Shown in pieces: positions 47,162 to 57,176 of a stretch of DNA of 64,000 nt. This DNA is from Streptomyces sp. YS415 (GTDB lineage Bacteria > Actinomycetota > Actinomycetes > Streptomycetales > Streptomycetaceae). The stretch's first letter is position 1; the number at the start of each line of letters is the position of its first letter. The notes beneath the pieces are model-generated. The model was not told where the DNA came from. It did no database searches and worked only from the letters and a program-made list of their open reading frames with translations. Both the position numbers and the translations under genes were made by a program. The stretch is taken from positions 40,893-104,892 of the forward strand of contig NZ_JAMJFL010000028.1 of the NCBI RefSeq assembly GCF_023544665.1, given 5' to 3'.

Positions 47162-48097
47162 GTGTTCGCTGCAGAACGTCGCCAATTGATCCTCGAAATG
47201 GTGCGAGCGAACGGGGCCGTGTCGCTCCGTGAGCTCGCCCGCGTCGTCCAGACCTCCGAAGTGACCGTACGGCGGGACGTGCGCGCGCTGGAGGCAGAAG
47301 GACTCCTCGACCGCCGGCATGGCGGTGCGGTATTGCCGGGCGGGTTCACGCGGGAGTCCGGCTTTCCGCAGAAATCACATCTCGCGACCGCCGAGAAGAC
47401 GGCCATCGCCGATCTCGCCGCGAACCTCGTCGAAGAGGGCGAGGCCATCGTCGTCGGGGCCGGTACGACCACGCAGGAGCTGGCCCGCCGGCTGGCCCGG
47501 GTGCCCGGGCTGACCGTCGTCACCAACTCCCTGCTGGTGGCCCAGGCGCTGGCCCACGCGAACCGGGTGGAGGTCGTGATGACCGGCGGCACCCTGCGCG
47601 GTTCCAACTACGCCCTGGTCGGCTCCGGCGCCGAGCAGTCCCTCCAGGGGCTGCGGGTCTCCCGGGCCTTCCTGTCCGGGAGCGGCCTCACGGCCGAGCG
47701 CGGGCTCTCCACCTCCAACATGCTCTCGGCGTCCGTCGACCGGGCGCTGGTGCAGGCGGCGGCCGAGGTCGTCGTGCTCGCCGATCACACCAAGCTCGGG
47801 ACGGACACCATGTTCCAGACCGTGCCCACGGATGTGATCACGCGGCTGGTGACCGACGAGCCGCCGGCCCATGACGACCGCGCCCAGACCGAGCTGCAGG
47901 CCCTTGCCGATCAGGGGGTGCAGATCGCCGTGGCCGGGGCGAGCGGGAGCCCGGGGGGTGACGAAGTCCCGGCGCGGAGGGCACGTTCCGTGCCGGGGCC
48001 CCGGCGGAGTGCTCCTGCCGGACTTCGCTCGGCCGTGCTCGGCGAGCCCGTTCCCGGGTCCGAGCGGGCGCGGGTCGCCGATCTCCGGCGGCGGTAG
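47162..48097 (+). CDS. DeoR/GlpR family transcriptional regulator
   Basis: 311 aa. N-terminal DeoR winged helix (ERRQLILEMVRANGAVSLREL, QTSEVTVRRDVRALEAEGLLDRRHGGAV) and a sensor domain of the DeoRC/sugar-isomerase type (residues 75-235: VVGAGTTTQELARRLA, VVTNSLLVAQALA, VMTGGTLRGSNYALVGSGAEQSL, VVVLADHTKLG). Members bind phosphorylated sugars. About 60 extra residues of Arg/Pro/Gly-rich sequence follow the sensor. With purine nucleoside phosphorylase, mutase, deoC and deoA genes nearby, a deoxyribose- or ribose-phosphate inducer is plausible, and this is a candidate to bind CTACGCGCGTAG. Its own promoter lacks that site. Confidence 0.88.
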   Translation: MFAAERRQLILEMVRANGAVSLRELARVVQTSEVTVRRDVRALEAEGLLDRRHGGAVLPGGFTRESGFPQKSHLATAEKTAIADLAANLVEEGEAIVVGAGTTTQELARRLARVPGLTVVTNSLLVAQALAHANRVEVVMTGGTLRGSNYALVGSGAEQSLQGLRVSRAFLSGSGLTAERGLSTSNMLSASVDRALVQAAAEVVVLADHTKLGTDTMFQTVPTDVITRLVTDEPPAHDDRAQTELQALADQGVQIAVAGASGSPGGDEVPARRARSVPGPRRSAPAGLRSAVLGEPVPGSERARVADLRRR

Positions 48098-48109
48098 GTC
48101 CCCGCGCTC

Positions 48110-48733
48110 CTAGAGGCCCGCTTTCAGGCCTCGCAGTGTCAGCATCAGCAACCTGTCCGCCAGTTCCGCATCTCCCGGGCTCGCCTCCGCCGCCAGCGCG
48201 ATGGCATGGGTGAGCTGGAGCAGATCACCGATCGCCACGTCCGTACGGACCGTGCCCGCCTCCTGGGCCCGGCCCAGCAGCTCGCCCCCCGCCTCCCTGA
48301 TCGGGTCGCTGCAGCGGGACAGGGCCGACGTGTCGTCGCGGGAGACCGACATCAGCGCCCGCGACAGCCCCCGGTACTCGCTCGCGTGCTGGACCATCTC
48401 CCGCAACCAGGTCACCAGGGCCGTGCACGGCTCCGGGGCCCGGCGCAGTTCGCGGGCCCGGGCCAGCAGATCGCTCACCGCGTCCTCGAAGACCGCGCTC
48501 AGCAGAGCGTGGCGGTTGGGGAAGTGGCGGTAGAGGGTGCCGATGCCCACGCCCGCCCGGCGGGCCACGTCCTCCAGGGACGCGTCCGTGCCGTGCTCGG
48601 CGAAGGCGGTGCGGGCCTCGGTGAGCAGGCGCTCGTAGTTGCGCCGGGCATCGGCGCGCATGACCCGCGCCGCGCTCCCCGGTGCCGCCGCACCACCACT
48701 CTCCGCGGTCCCGCGCGAGGTCGCGCCCACCAT
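48110..48733 (-). CDS. TetR family transcriptional regulator
   Basis: 207 aa. N-terminal TetR helix-turn-helix: RADARRNYERLLTEARTAFAEHG near residue 26 and SLEDVARRAGVGIGTLYRHFPNRHALLSAVFED near 52. The all-helical C-terminal domain (residues 95-205) resembles the SbtR-type subgroup. The ligand is unknown. It follows the same direction as accA2 but is separated by a strong hairpin. Convergent with the deoR-family gene, with only 12 bp between stops. Given the acyl-CoA carboxylase genes nearby, a short-chain acyl-CoA-responsive regulator is possible but unproven. GTG at 48742 is an alternative start. Confidence 0.88.
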   Translation of the reverse strand: MVGATSRGTAESGGAAAPGSAARVMRADARRNYERLLTEARTAFAEHGTDASLEDVARRAGVGIGTLYRHFPNRHALLSAVFEDAVSDLLARARELRRAPEPCTALVTWLREMVQHASEYRGLSRALMSVSRDDTSALSRCSDPIREAGGELLGRAQEAGTVRTDVAIGDLLQLTHAIALAAEASPGDAELADRLLMLTLRGLKAGL

Positions 48734-48840
48734 GGCCCCCACCTGCTCTCATCAGCGCCCGGCTCCTGTCTCAGGATGCCATCACCCATCCGTGGGCGGC
48801 CCGGTCGGACCGGGCATGCCGCCGCCCGGGAAAAGCCGGA

Positions 48841-48875
48841 CGCCCGGCGGACTGTTCGGTGCAGTCCGCCGGGCG
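48841..48875 (-). terminator. intrinsic terminator after accA2
   Basis: Perfect 14-bp stem CGCCCGGCGGACTG/CAGTCCGCCGGGCG with a 7-base loop, 20 bases beyond the accA2 stop. Confidence 0.85.
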
Positions 48876-48895
48876 CCTCGGGGTGTGCGTACGGC

Positions 48896-50668
<1,773 letters not shown>

Positions 50669-51049
50669 GATTGAGGCTCCCTCCTTGAAACAAGCCGAGT
50701 TTAGGGACTGCCGACACGGCACTTCGACCCGTCCCCAATGGTGAGCTTGCCCACACGGAGCGTGATTCGAGGCTCGCTCGACCCGCGAAATCCCTTGTGG
50801 CACCGCCGTACGCGGGACTCCTCGGGGCAACCCTAGCCCTCGGGTGTGGTCAAGGTCTCTGTGAAGGGGTGCTGCGGCCCACTCCGTTTCTTTGTGGAGT
50901 CCCTACGAATGGCCCAATGATTCTTTGCCCTTCCCAGAACCCTTGTCCCGAGGTTTACCCGTTAGTAGCGTTCGCTGTCCTGAACGTACTTGCAGTAACC
51001 GCAGTCCTGCTAGGACGGCGCTGGAGCGCTCGGAAGTGGGTGGGGACCG
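50669..51049. other. 381-bp divergent intergenic region
   Basis: No convincing gene. It holds the control regions of accA2 (minus) and the membrane protein gene (plus). The accA2 ribosome binding site AAGGAGGGA ends about 10 bases from the left edge. The stretch 50880-51010 is less GC-rich. It contains a plus-strand promoter (50943-50971) and a minus-strand TTGACC with TAGGGT at only 12-bp spacing (about 50830-50855), which is doubtful as a promoter. Confidence 0.6.
50943..50971 (+). promoter_or_regulatory. candidate promoter of the membrane protein gene
   Basis: -35 TTGTCC (50943-50948), a 17-bp spacer and -10 TAGCGT (50966-50971), about 80 bases upstream of the GTG start. Confidence 0.45.
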
Positions 51050-51517
51050 GTGGTGCGCAGACCGGTGGCTTGGGTGGTGGCGGTGGTCCTCTTCGTGGAG
51101 GCGGTCGGCATCGCGGCGGTCCAGTGGTTCATGGGCGTCGTGGTCGACCGCCAGGACATGTCCCTGGCGGGCCTCGACCCGGACGTGATGTCGGTGTCCT
51201 CGAAGATCGGCGGCCTCGCCTTCGGCCTGTACTTCGCCCTGTGCGGCGTGGTCGCCCTGCTGGTGGCACTCCGCGACCGCCCGGCGGCCGGCCTCGGCCG
51301 GGTGCTGCTGATCAGCGCGGCGGTGGTGCACGGGCTGCTCGGCGCGTTCGCCTGGGGACTGCTCGGCTGGGCCGAGTTCCTGTTCATGGTCGTGGTGCTG
51401 GGGCTGATCGTGCTGCTGCTGATGACCTACGAGGGCCTCGCGGAGCCCGCCGACGCGGTCCCCGACGGCGAGGGCGCGCCGCCCGTCACCGGTCCGCCGG
51501 CGCCCACAACTCCGTGA
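51050..51517 (+). CDS. small integral membrane protein, unknown function
   Basis: 155 aa with four hydrophobic helices (residues 5-25, 50-72, 82-102, 107-125) and a polar, Pro-rich C-terminal tail of about 30 residues. I recognise no domain; homologues seem to be conserved beside accA2 and maf in Streptomyces. Two adjacent GTG codons (51050, 51053) can start it; a GGGTGGGG run lies upstream. Its last 32 bases overlap the convergent maf gene. Confidence 0.7.
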   Translation: MVRRPVAWVVAVVLFVEAVGIAAVQWFMGVVVDRQDMSLAGLDPDVMSVSSKIGGLAFGLYFALCGVVALLVALRDRPAAGLGRVLLISAAVVHGLLGAFAWGLLGWAEFLFMVVVLGLIVLLLMTYEGLAEPADAVPDGEGAPPVTGPPAPTTP

Positions 51518-52106
51518 TGCCCACGCCCAGTTCGGCCAGCAGGCGGCGCAGGAGGGGCAGGCTGAGGCCGATGACGTTGCCGTGGTCGCCGTCGATGCCG
51601 TCGATGAAGGGGGCCGAGCGGCCGTCGAGGGTGAACGCCCCGGCGACGTAGAGGGGTTCGCCCGAGGCGACGTACGCGGCGACCTCCTCGTCGGTGGGCT
51701 CGCCGAACCGGACGACGGTGGACGCGGTGGCGGAGGCGTACCGTCCGCTCGCCGTGTCCCAGACGCAGTGCCCGGTCTGCAGGGTGCCCGCCCGGCCGCG
51801 CATCGCCTTCCAGCGGGCGGTCGCCTCCTCGGCGTCGGCGGGCTTGCCGAGGGCCTGTCCGTCCAGATCGAGGACCGAGTCGCAGCCGATCACCAGCGCG
51901 CCCATGACCTCCGGCTTCGCCGCCACGACGGAGGCCTTCGCCTCGGCCAGGGCGAGCGCCAGCTCGGCGGGGGTGGGTGCGGTGACGGCGTCCTCGTCGA
52001 CGCCGCTCACGATGACCTCGGGGTCCAGGCCGGCCTGGCGCAGGAGGTTCAGTCGGGCGGGGGACTGGGAGGCCAGCACGAGCCGGCGGCGGGGCTGATC
52101 GGTCAT
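51486..52106 (-). CDS. maf: Maf-type nucleoside triphosphate pyrophosphatase
   Basis: 206 aa. House-cleaning enzyme that hydrolyses modified or canonical NTPs to NMP. Maf motifs: RLVLASQSPARLNLLRQAG near residue 8, a CDSVLDLDGQALGKP catalytic region near 75 (Asp base), RGRAGTLQTGH near 103 and a late FIDGIDGDHGNVIGLSLPLL near 165. The last element VIGLSLPLL is typical. The start ATG at 52106 lies 5 bp after the stop of a 42-residue membrane peptide gene, so these belong to the pccB-pccE transcript. Its 3' end overlaps the convergent membrane protein gene by 32 bases. Confidence 0.9.
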   Translation of the reverse strand: MTDQPRRRLVLASQSPARLNLLRQAGLDPEVIVSGVDEDAVTAPTPAELALALAEAKASVVAAKPEVMGALVIGCDSVLDLDGQALGKPADAEEATARWKAMRGRAGTLQTGHCVWDTASGRYASATASTVVRFGEPTDEEVAAYVASGEPLYVAGAFTLDGRSAPFIDGIDGDHGNVIGLSLPLLRRLLAELGVGITELWAPADR

Positions 52107-52111
52107 GTGGT

Positions 52112-52240
52112 TCAGCGTAGACCGGTCACCAGCATCGCGAGCACCATGGCCAACGCCATGAGAACACCCAGTCTGCGGAGCATGCGCTGCATGTCGCGCA
52201 GTTCCTCAGGGGGCTCGTTCTCGGGGTCGGACCACAACAT
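52112..52240 (-). CDS. 42-residue single-span membrane peptide
   Basis: 42 aa, ATG at 52240 with GGGGG just upstream. An acidic N-terminus (DPENEPPEELRDMQRMLRR) and one membrane helix of about 18 residues (LGVLMALAMVLAMLVTG). It lies between pccE and maf in the same direction, 98 bp after the pccE stop and 5 bp before the maf start. I recall a small conserved gene at this place in Streptomyces (near SCO4924). Function unknown. Confidence 0.6.
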   Translation of the reverse strand: MLWSDPENEPPEELRDMQRMLRRLGVLMALAMVLAMLVTGLR

Positions 52241-52338
52241 GCCCCCAGCGTGCGGGGTGGCCGTCCCGGGCGCCTGAGTACGCGTACTCAAATCGGCGCC
52301 CGGGGTTCCACTTCGGTGCGCGGTTCCCCCCGCGCCCC

Positions 52339-52548
52339 TCAGCTCGGCCAGTACGTCCGTGCCCAGGTCGTGGGCCCCGGCTGCGGCAGCCGGTGTGCCG
52401 CGACCCTCGCCGGGTCGGACCACGCGTCGCCCGGCCGGTCCGCGCCGGACGGCTCGGCTGCCACCGCCGCGGCGCGGGCGCGGACCACCGCCAGGGCGGC
52501 GGCCAGCTCCTCCGGTGTCGGGTTGCCCCGCAGGACCTTGATCGTCAC
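52339..52548 (-). CDS. pccE: acyl-CoA carboxylase epsilon subunit
   Basis: 69 aa. Epsilon subunits stabilise and stimulate actinobacterial acyl-CoA carboxylases. The family pattern is present: IKVLRGNPTPEELAAALAVV at the start, an Ala-rich helix, then a W-x-DPAR (WSDPARVAAHRLPQPGPTTW) and a terminal Trp. The GTG at 52548 is preceded at 8 bases by AAGGAG, which overlaps the pccB stop region, so synthesis should be coupled to PccB. Confidence 0.9.
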   Translation of the reverse strand: MTIKVLRGNPTPEELAAALAVVRARAAAVAAEPSGADRPGDAWSDPARVAAHRLPQPGPTTWARTYWPS

Positions 52549-52557
52549 AACGGCTCC

Positions 52558-54156
52558 TTAGAGGGGGATGTTGCCGTGCTTCTTCGGCGGCAGGGACGCC
52601 CGCTTGGTACGCAGCTGACGCAGCCCGCGCACGACGTGCCGACGGGTCTCCGACGGCATGATCACGGCGTCGACGTAACCGCGCTCGGCCGCGACGTAGG
52701 GGTTGAGGAGGGTGTCCTCGTACTCCCGGATCAGCCGGGCGCGCACCGCCTCCAGATCCTCCCCGTTCGCCTCCGCCTCCGCGATGGTCCTGCGGTGCAG
52801 GATGTTCACCGCGCCCTGCGCGCCCATCACGGCGATCTGCGCGGTCGGCCAGGCCAGGTTCAGGTCGGCGCCCAGGTGCTTGGAGCCCATGACGTCGTAG
52901 GCGCCGCCGAAGGCCTTGCGGGTGATCACGGTGATCAGCGGGACCGTCGCCTCGGCGTAGGCGTAGATCAGCTTGGCGCCGCGCCGGATGATGCCGGTGT
53001 GCTCCTGGTCCACGCCCGGCAGGAACCCGGGCACGTCGACGAAGGTGAGCACGGGCACGTTGAACGCGTCGCACGTGCGCACGAACCGCGCCGCCTTCTC
53101 GGAGGCGTCGATGTCCAGGCAGCCCGCGAACTGCATCGGCTGGTTGGCGACGATCCCGACCGGCCGGCCCTCCACCCGCCCGAACCCGGTGAGGATGTTC
53201 GGCGCGAACAGCGGCTGCGTCTCGAAGAACTCGGCGTCGTCCAGGACGTGCTCGATCACGGTGTGCATGTCGTACGGCTGGTTCGCGCTGTCCGGCACGA
53301 TCACATCCAGCTCGCGGTCCTCGTCGGTGAGTTCGAGGTCCGCCTCCTCCGGGTACACCGGCGGCTCGGAGAGGTTGTTGGACGGCAGGTACGACAGCAG
53401 CTGCTTGACGTACTCGATGGCGTCCTTCTCGTCCCCGGCCATGTGATGCGCCACGCCCGAGGCGGAGTTGTGGGTGCGCGCCCCGCCCAGCTCCTCGAAG
53501 CCGACGTCCTCGCCGGTGACGGTCTTGATGACGTCCGGACCGGTGATGAACATGTGCGAGGTCTGGTCGACCATGACCGTGAAGTCGGTGATGGCCGGCG
53601 AGTACACCGCGCCGCCCGCGCACGGCCCGACGACCAGGCTGATCTGCGGGATCACACCCGAGGCGTGGGTGTTGCGGCGGAAGATCTCGCCGTAGGCGCC
53701 CAGCGACGCGACACCCTCCTGGATGCGGGCGCCGCCGGAGTCGTTGATGCCGATGACCGGGCAGCCGGTCTTCAGCGCGAAGTCCATCACCTTGACGATC
53801 TTCTGGCCGTACACCTCGCCCAGCGCACCGCCGAAGACGGTGAAGTCCTGCGAGAACACCGCGACCGGGCGGCCGTCGACGGTGCCGTACCCGGTGACGA
53901 CACCGTCGCCGTAGGGGCGGTTGTGCTCCAGCCCGAAGTTGCTGGAGCGGTGCCGGGCGAATTCGTCCAGCTCCACGAACGACCCCTCGTCCAGGAGGAG
54001 TTCGACCCGCTCACGGGCCGTCAGCTTGCCCTTGGCGTGCTGCTTCTCCACGGCACGTGCGGAGCCGGCGTGCGTCGCTTCGTCGATGCGGCGCTGAAGA
54101 TCCGCGAGCTTGCCCGCGGTGGTGTGGATGTCGATCTGCGCTTCCGGCTCGGACAT
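52558..54156 (-). CDS. pccB: propionyl-CoA carboxylase beta subunit
   Basis: 532 aa carboxyltransferase. Segments: GKLTARERVELLLDEGSF near residue 45, INDSGGARIQEGVASL near 140, PQISLVVGPCAGGAVYSPA near 170 (N-terminal oxyanion loop) and ITRKAFGGAYDVMGSKHLG near 405. The Asp in AYDVMG corresponds to the S. coelicolor PccB residue (Asp422) that favours propionyl-CoA over acetyl-CoA, so methylmalonyl-CoA formation is predicted. The ATG at 54156 matches the known MSEPE start and has GGGAG about 11 bases upstream. First gene of the pccB-pccE-small peptide-maf unit; divergent from birA. Confidence 0.95.
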   Translation of the reverse strand: MSEPEAQIDIHTTAGKLADLQRRIDEATHAGSARAVEKQHAKGKLTARERVELLLDEGSFVELDEFARHRSSNFGLEHNRPYGDGVVTGYGTVDGRPVAVFSQDFTVFGGALGEVYGQKIVKVMDFALKTGCPVIGINDSGGARIQEGVASLGAYGEIFRRNTHASGVIPQISLVVGPCAGGAVYSPAITDFTVMVDQTSHMFITGPDVIKTVTGEDVGFEELGGARTHNSASGVAHHMAGDEKDAIEYVKQLLSYLPSNNLSEPPVYPEEADLELTDEDRELDVIVPDSANQPYDMHTVIEHVLDDAEFFETQPLFAPNILTGFGRVEGRPVGIVANQPMQFAGCLDIDASEKAARFVRTCDAFNVPVLTFVDVPGFLPGVDQEHTGIIRRGAKLIYAYAEATVPLITVITRKAFGGAYDVMGSKHLGADLNLAWPTAQIAVMGAQGAVNILHRRTIAEAEANGEDLEAVRARLIREYEDTLLNPYVAAERGYVDAVIMPSETRRHVVRGLRQLRTKRASLPPKKHGNIPL

Positions 54157-54196
54157 CGGGATCGCGGCTCCCTGCCTGCTCAAAAGGGGGGACGGT

Positions 54197-54213
54197 TACT
54201 CATCCGTAGAGTA
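54197..54213. promoter_or_regulatory. dyad in the pccB/birA divergent region
   Basis: TACTC-ATCCGTA-GAGTA, a perfect 5-bp inverted repeat with 7-bp spacing, about 40 bases upstream of pccB. Possibly an operator; regulator unknown. Confidence 0.4.
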
Positions 54214-54267
54214 GTGGTGCGTCTACCGATCGGCAGTGCGGCGTTTGCCACACCTAGGGTGGCTTGC

Positions 54268-55128
54268 ATGACGCCGCGAGATGCATCAGACGACAGCCGC
54301 TGGTCCGATCTGGAACGCCCCCCGCTCAACGCTCCGGCGCTGCGCCGGGCGCTGGTCCGCGACGGCGGCCTCTACCGCGAGGTGGAGGTCGTGCAGCGCA
54401 CCGGGTCCACCAATACCGACCTGGTGGCGCTGGCCGTGAAGGGCGTGGCCGAGGAGGGCGCCGTCCTCGTCGCCGAGGAGCAGACCTCGGCCCGGGGACG
54501 CCTGGACCGGCAGTGGACGGCACCGGCCCGGTCGGGGCTGTTCTTCTCCGTGCTGCTGAAGCCGGCCCAGGTGCCGGTCGAGCGCTGGGGCTGGCTGCCG
54601 CTGCTCACCGGCGTGGCGGTGGCGACGGGGCTGTCGCGGGCGGCCGGGGTCGACACGGCACTCAAGTGGCCCAACGACCTGCTGGTGACCGTGGGCGGGG
54701 AGGAGCGCAAGGCCGGAGGCATCCTCGCGGAGCGGGCCGGGGACGACGGGGTGGTGATGGGCGTCGGCATCAACGTCACCCTCAAGGAGGAAGAGCTCCC
54801 GGTGCCCCGCGCGGGCTCGCTGGCGCTGGCCGGGGCGGTGAGCACGGACCGGGACCCCCTGCTGCGGGCGGTGCTGCGGTCGCTGGAGGACTGGTACGGC
54901 CGGTGGCGGGCGGCCGCGGGCGACCCCGCGGCGAGCGGCCTGCAGGAGACGTACGCGGCGGGCTGCGCCACGCTCGGGCGCGTGGTGCGGGCGGAGCTGC
55001 CCGGTGACCGGTCGATCGTCGGGGAGGCGGTGGCCGTGGACGGGGACGGGCGCCTGGTGATCGCGACGGCGGAGGGGGTACAGGAGCCGGTGGGGGCCGG
55101 GGACATCGTCCACCTGCGGCCGGCGTGA
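54268..55128 (+). CDS. birA: biotin-[acetyl-CoA-carboxylase] ligase
   Basis: 286 aa. BirA without the N-terminal DNA-binding domain (class I). Motifs: VVQRTGSTNTDLVAL near residue 35, EEQTSARGRLDRQWTAP near 70 (biotinyl-AMP loop), ALKWPNDLLV near 128 and ERKAGGILAE near 143 with the catalytic Lys; a C-terminal SH3-like cap follows. It attaches biotin to the BCCP Lys of AccA2 and relatives. The ATG at 54268 has no ribosome binding site; TAGGGT (54255-54260) lies 7 bases upstream, indicating a leaderless transcript. Confidence 0.93.
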   Translation: MTPRDASDDSRWSDLERPPLNAPALRRALVRDGGLYREVEVVQRTGSTNTDLVALAVKGVAEEGAVLVAEEQTSARGRLDRQWTAPARSGLFFSVLLKPAQVPVERWGWLPLLTGVAVATGLSRAAGVDTALKWPNDLLVTVGGEERKAGGILAERAGDDGVVMGVGINVTLKEEELPVPRAGSLALAGAVSTDRDPLLRAVLRSLEDWYGRWRAAAGDPAASGLQETYAAGCATLGRVVRAELPGDRSIVGEAVAVDGDGRLVIATAEGVQEPVGAGDIVHLRPA

Positions 55129-55269
55129 AGCGGTGGACGTCCGGCGCCTACAGGAACCGACACGATCAGGGAACCCTTCGCCTCGCTTGACGGAGTGAGC
55201 TGGCGCACACCTGCCGTAGAGTTGGGCCCGGTCGATACCTGACCGCGGCAGATCGGAAGGGCAGCAGGC

Positions 55270-56379
55270 GTGACCGTCGACGACACGGGCTCCGGCATGG
55301 ACCCCCACGCCGCCGACCCCGGCGAAGATCCACTCGCCCTGCGTCTCGAACAGCTCATCCTCGGCGCGGAGCGGCGCTACACCCCTTTTCAGGCCGCCCG
55401 CAGCGCCGGTGTCTCCATGGAGCTCGCGTCCCGCTTCTGGCGGGCCATGGGCTTCGCCGACATCGGGCAGGCCAAGGCGCTGACCGAGGCCGACGTGCTG
55501 GCGCTCAGACGCCTCGCCGGTCTCGTCGAGGCGGGACTGCTGAGCGAGGCCATGGCCGTCCAGGTGGCCAGATCCACCGGGCAGACCACCGCCCGGCTCG
55601 CCGAGTGGCAGATCGACTCCTTCCTGGAGGGCCTGACCGAGCCTCCCGAGCCGGGCATGACCCGTACGGAGGTCACCTACCCCCTGGTCGAGCTGCTCCT
55701 GCCCGAGCTGGAGGAGTTCATCGTCTACGTCTGGCGCCGCCAGCTCGCCGCCGCCACCGGCCGGGTCGTGCAGGCCGCCGACGACGAGGAGATGGTCGAC
55801 CGGCGCCTCGCCGTCGGGTTCGCGGACCTCGTCGGGTTCACACGGCTGACCCGGCGGATGGAGGAGGAGGAGCTCGGCGAACTCGTCGAGGCCTTCGAGA
55901 CCACCGCCGCCGACCTGGTCGCCGCGCGCGGCGGACGGCTCATCAAGACGCTCGGTGACGAGGTGCTGTACTCCGCCGACGACGCGGGCGTGGCCGCCGA
56001 GATCGCGCTGCGGCTCATCGAGACCATGGCGCACGACGAGACCATGCCGGAGCTGCGGGTCGGCATCGCCTTCGGCACGGTCACCACCCGGATGGGCGAT
56101 GTGTTCGGTACGACCGTGAACCTCGCCTCCCGGCTGACCTCGATAGCTCCACGGGACGCCGTCCTCGTCGACAGCGCCTTCGCGGAGGAGCTGATCCGCA
56201 CCGGGGAGGCCCCGGCCTCCGAGGCGGAGGCGGCCGAGGCCGCTGCCGCCGCCGAGAAGGAGGGCGAGGATCCGCCGACGTACCGGTTCGCGCTCCAGCC
56301 GATGTGGCAGCGGCCCGTGCGCGGCCTCGGCGTGGTCGAGCCCTGGCTGCTCACCCGGCGGGACGCGACGCCGTCGTAG
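55270..56379 (+). CDS. cya: class III adenylate cyclase
   Basis: 369 aa. Residues 20-160 form an N-terminal regulatory domain found in actinobacterial cyclases (an YTPFQAARSAGVSMELASRFWR helix pair that resembles a MerR/HTH fold). The class III catalytic domain follows: metal Asp in VGFADLVGFTRLTRRM near residue 183, LIKTLGDEVLYSAD near 235 with substrate Lys and second metal Asp, and FGTTVNLASRLTSIAP near 285 with the transition-state Asn and Arg. S. coelicolor Cya makes the cAMP needed for germination and affects antibiotics. The GTG at 55270 follows GGAAGGG by about 8 bases. Convergent with the Pro-rich protein gene, 9 bp apart. Confidence 0.94.
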   Translation: MTVDDTGSGMDPHAADPGEDPLALRLEQLILGAERRYTPFQAARSAGVSMELASRFWRAMGFADIGQAKALTEADVLALRRLAGLVEAGLLSEAMAVQVARSTGQTTARLAEWQIDSFLEGLTEPPEPGMTRTEVTYPLVELLLPELEEFIVYVWRRQLAAATGRVVQAADDEEMVDRRLAVGFADLVGFTRLTRRMEEEELGELVEAFETTAADLVAARGGRLIKTLGDEVLYSADDAGVAAEIALRLIETMAHDETMPELRVGIAFGTVTTRMGDVFGTTVNLASRLTSIAPRDAVLVDSAFAEELIRTGEAPASEAEAAEAAAAAEKEGEDPPTYRFALQPMWQRPVRGLGVVEPWLLTRRDATPS

Positions 56380-56388
56380 CCGGTGCGG

Positions 56389-57021
56389 TCAGCCGTGGCG
56401 CCCGGCCAGCGGGTCCACGCAGAGCCCGATGACCGGCAGGCACACCCCGGGCCGGTCGGTGGGGCCGGGTGTCGGCTCCGGGGCCGGTGAGTGCGCGGGC
56501 CGGCTGGGGGCCGTCGGCTGCGGCGCCGGGGGTGTCGTCGCGGGCGGCGACTGCGGCGCGTCGGTCCTCGGGGCCTCGGGGATGGTCGTGGCCGGGTCCA
56601 GGAGGACCGGCGGGGAAGCGGGCGCGGTGGCCGGGGCCGTTCGGCCGGTCCGTCCGGGGACCGGGGTCGCCGTGGCGGTCGCGCCCGGGCCGCCCGGCAC
56701 GGACGTCGCGGACGGGCTGACCCGCGGGAGCGGGCCCACCGCCGCGGCGGGGCTCGTGGCGTGGTCCGTGGCCGGGTCCGCGTCCCCGCCCGGGTACGGC
56801 CAGGGTTCCGCCTCCGGTGCGCCCAGCGCGCCGAGACCCGAGTCGGGGGTCAGCCGTACGAGGCTCAGGGCGCCGGCCGCCAGGGCGAGGCCCCCCGCGG
56901 CGAGCAGGGCCTTGCGGGGGCGGGGGCGGCGGTGCCGGCCGCGCGGGCCGAAGAGCCGGGCCGGGGCACCGGCCGCCGGGTCCGGCGCGGTCTGTGCCGC
57001 CGACGACTGCGTCACCGTCAT
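56389..57021 (-). CDS. Pro/Thr/Ala-rich membrane-anchored exported protein
   Basis: 210 aa. A cytoplasmic N-terminus with a basic stretch (GPRGRHRRPRPRKALL), one hydrophobic helix near residues 38-56, then about 130 residues of low-complexity Pro/Thr/Ala/Ser sequence outside the membrane and a short C-terminus with two Cys (CLPVIGLCVDPL) that could form a disulfide. It looks like a cell-wall-spanning anchor with a small terminal knob. Function unknown. GGAGGGATC precedes the ATG at 57021, with an in-frame GTG just before. Confidence 0.65.
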   Translation of the reverse strand: MTVTQSSAAQTAPDPAAGAPARLFGPRGRHRRPRPRKALLAAGGLALAAGALSLVRLTPDSGLGALGAPEAEPWPYPGGDADPATDHATSPAAAVGPLPRVSPSATSVPGGPGATATATPVPGRTGRTAPATAPASPPVLLDPATTIPEAPRTDAPQSPPATTPPAPQPTAPSRPAHSPAPEPTPGPTDRPGVCLPVIGLCVDPLAGRHG

Positions 57022-57176
57022 CACGATCCCTCCCCGCCGCGCTCACGCCCCGGTGCGCCGTGGCGGACGCACGCTATGCGCTCCGCCGGACCCGGGCGGG
57101 GCGGTTCGGGGGGATGTCACCCGAACGGGGCGCCTTCCCCGGAAGGGACCGGGCTGCGATGATCGGGGCGAGTGTT

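Noticed and set aside
50828..50860. Minus-strand TTGACC with TAGGGT as an accA2 promoter
   Set aside because: The spacing is 12 bp, too short for a normal promoter, so it is only mentioned under the intergenic region.
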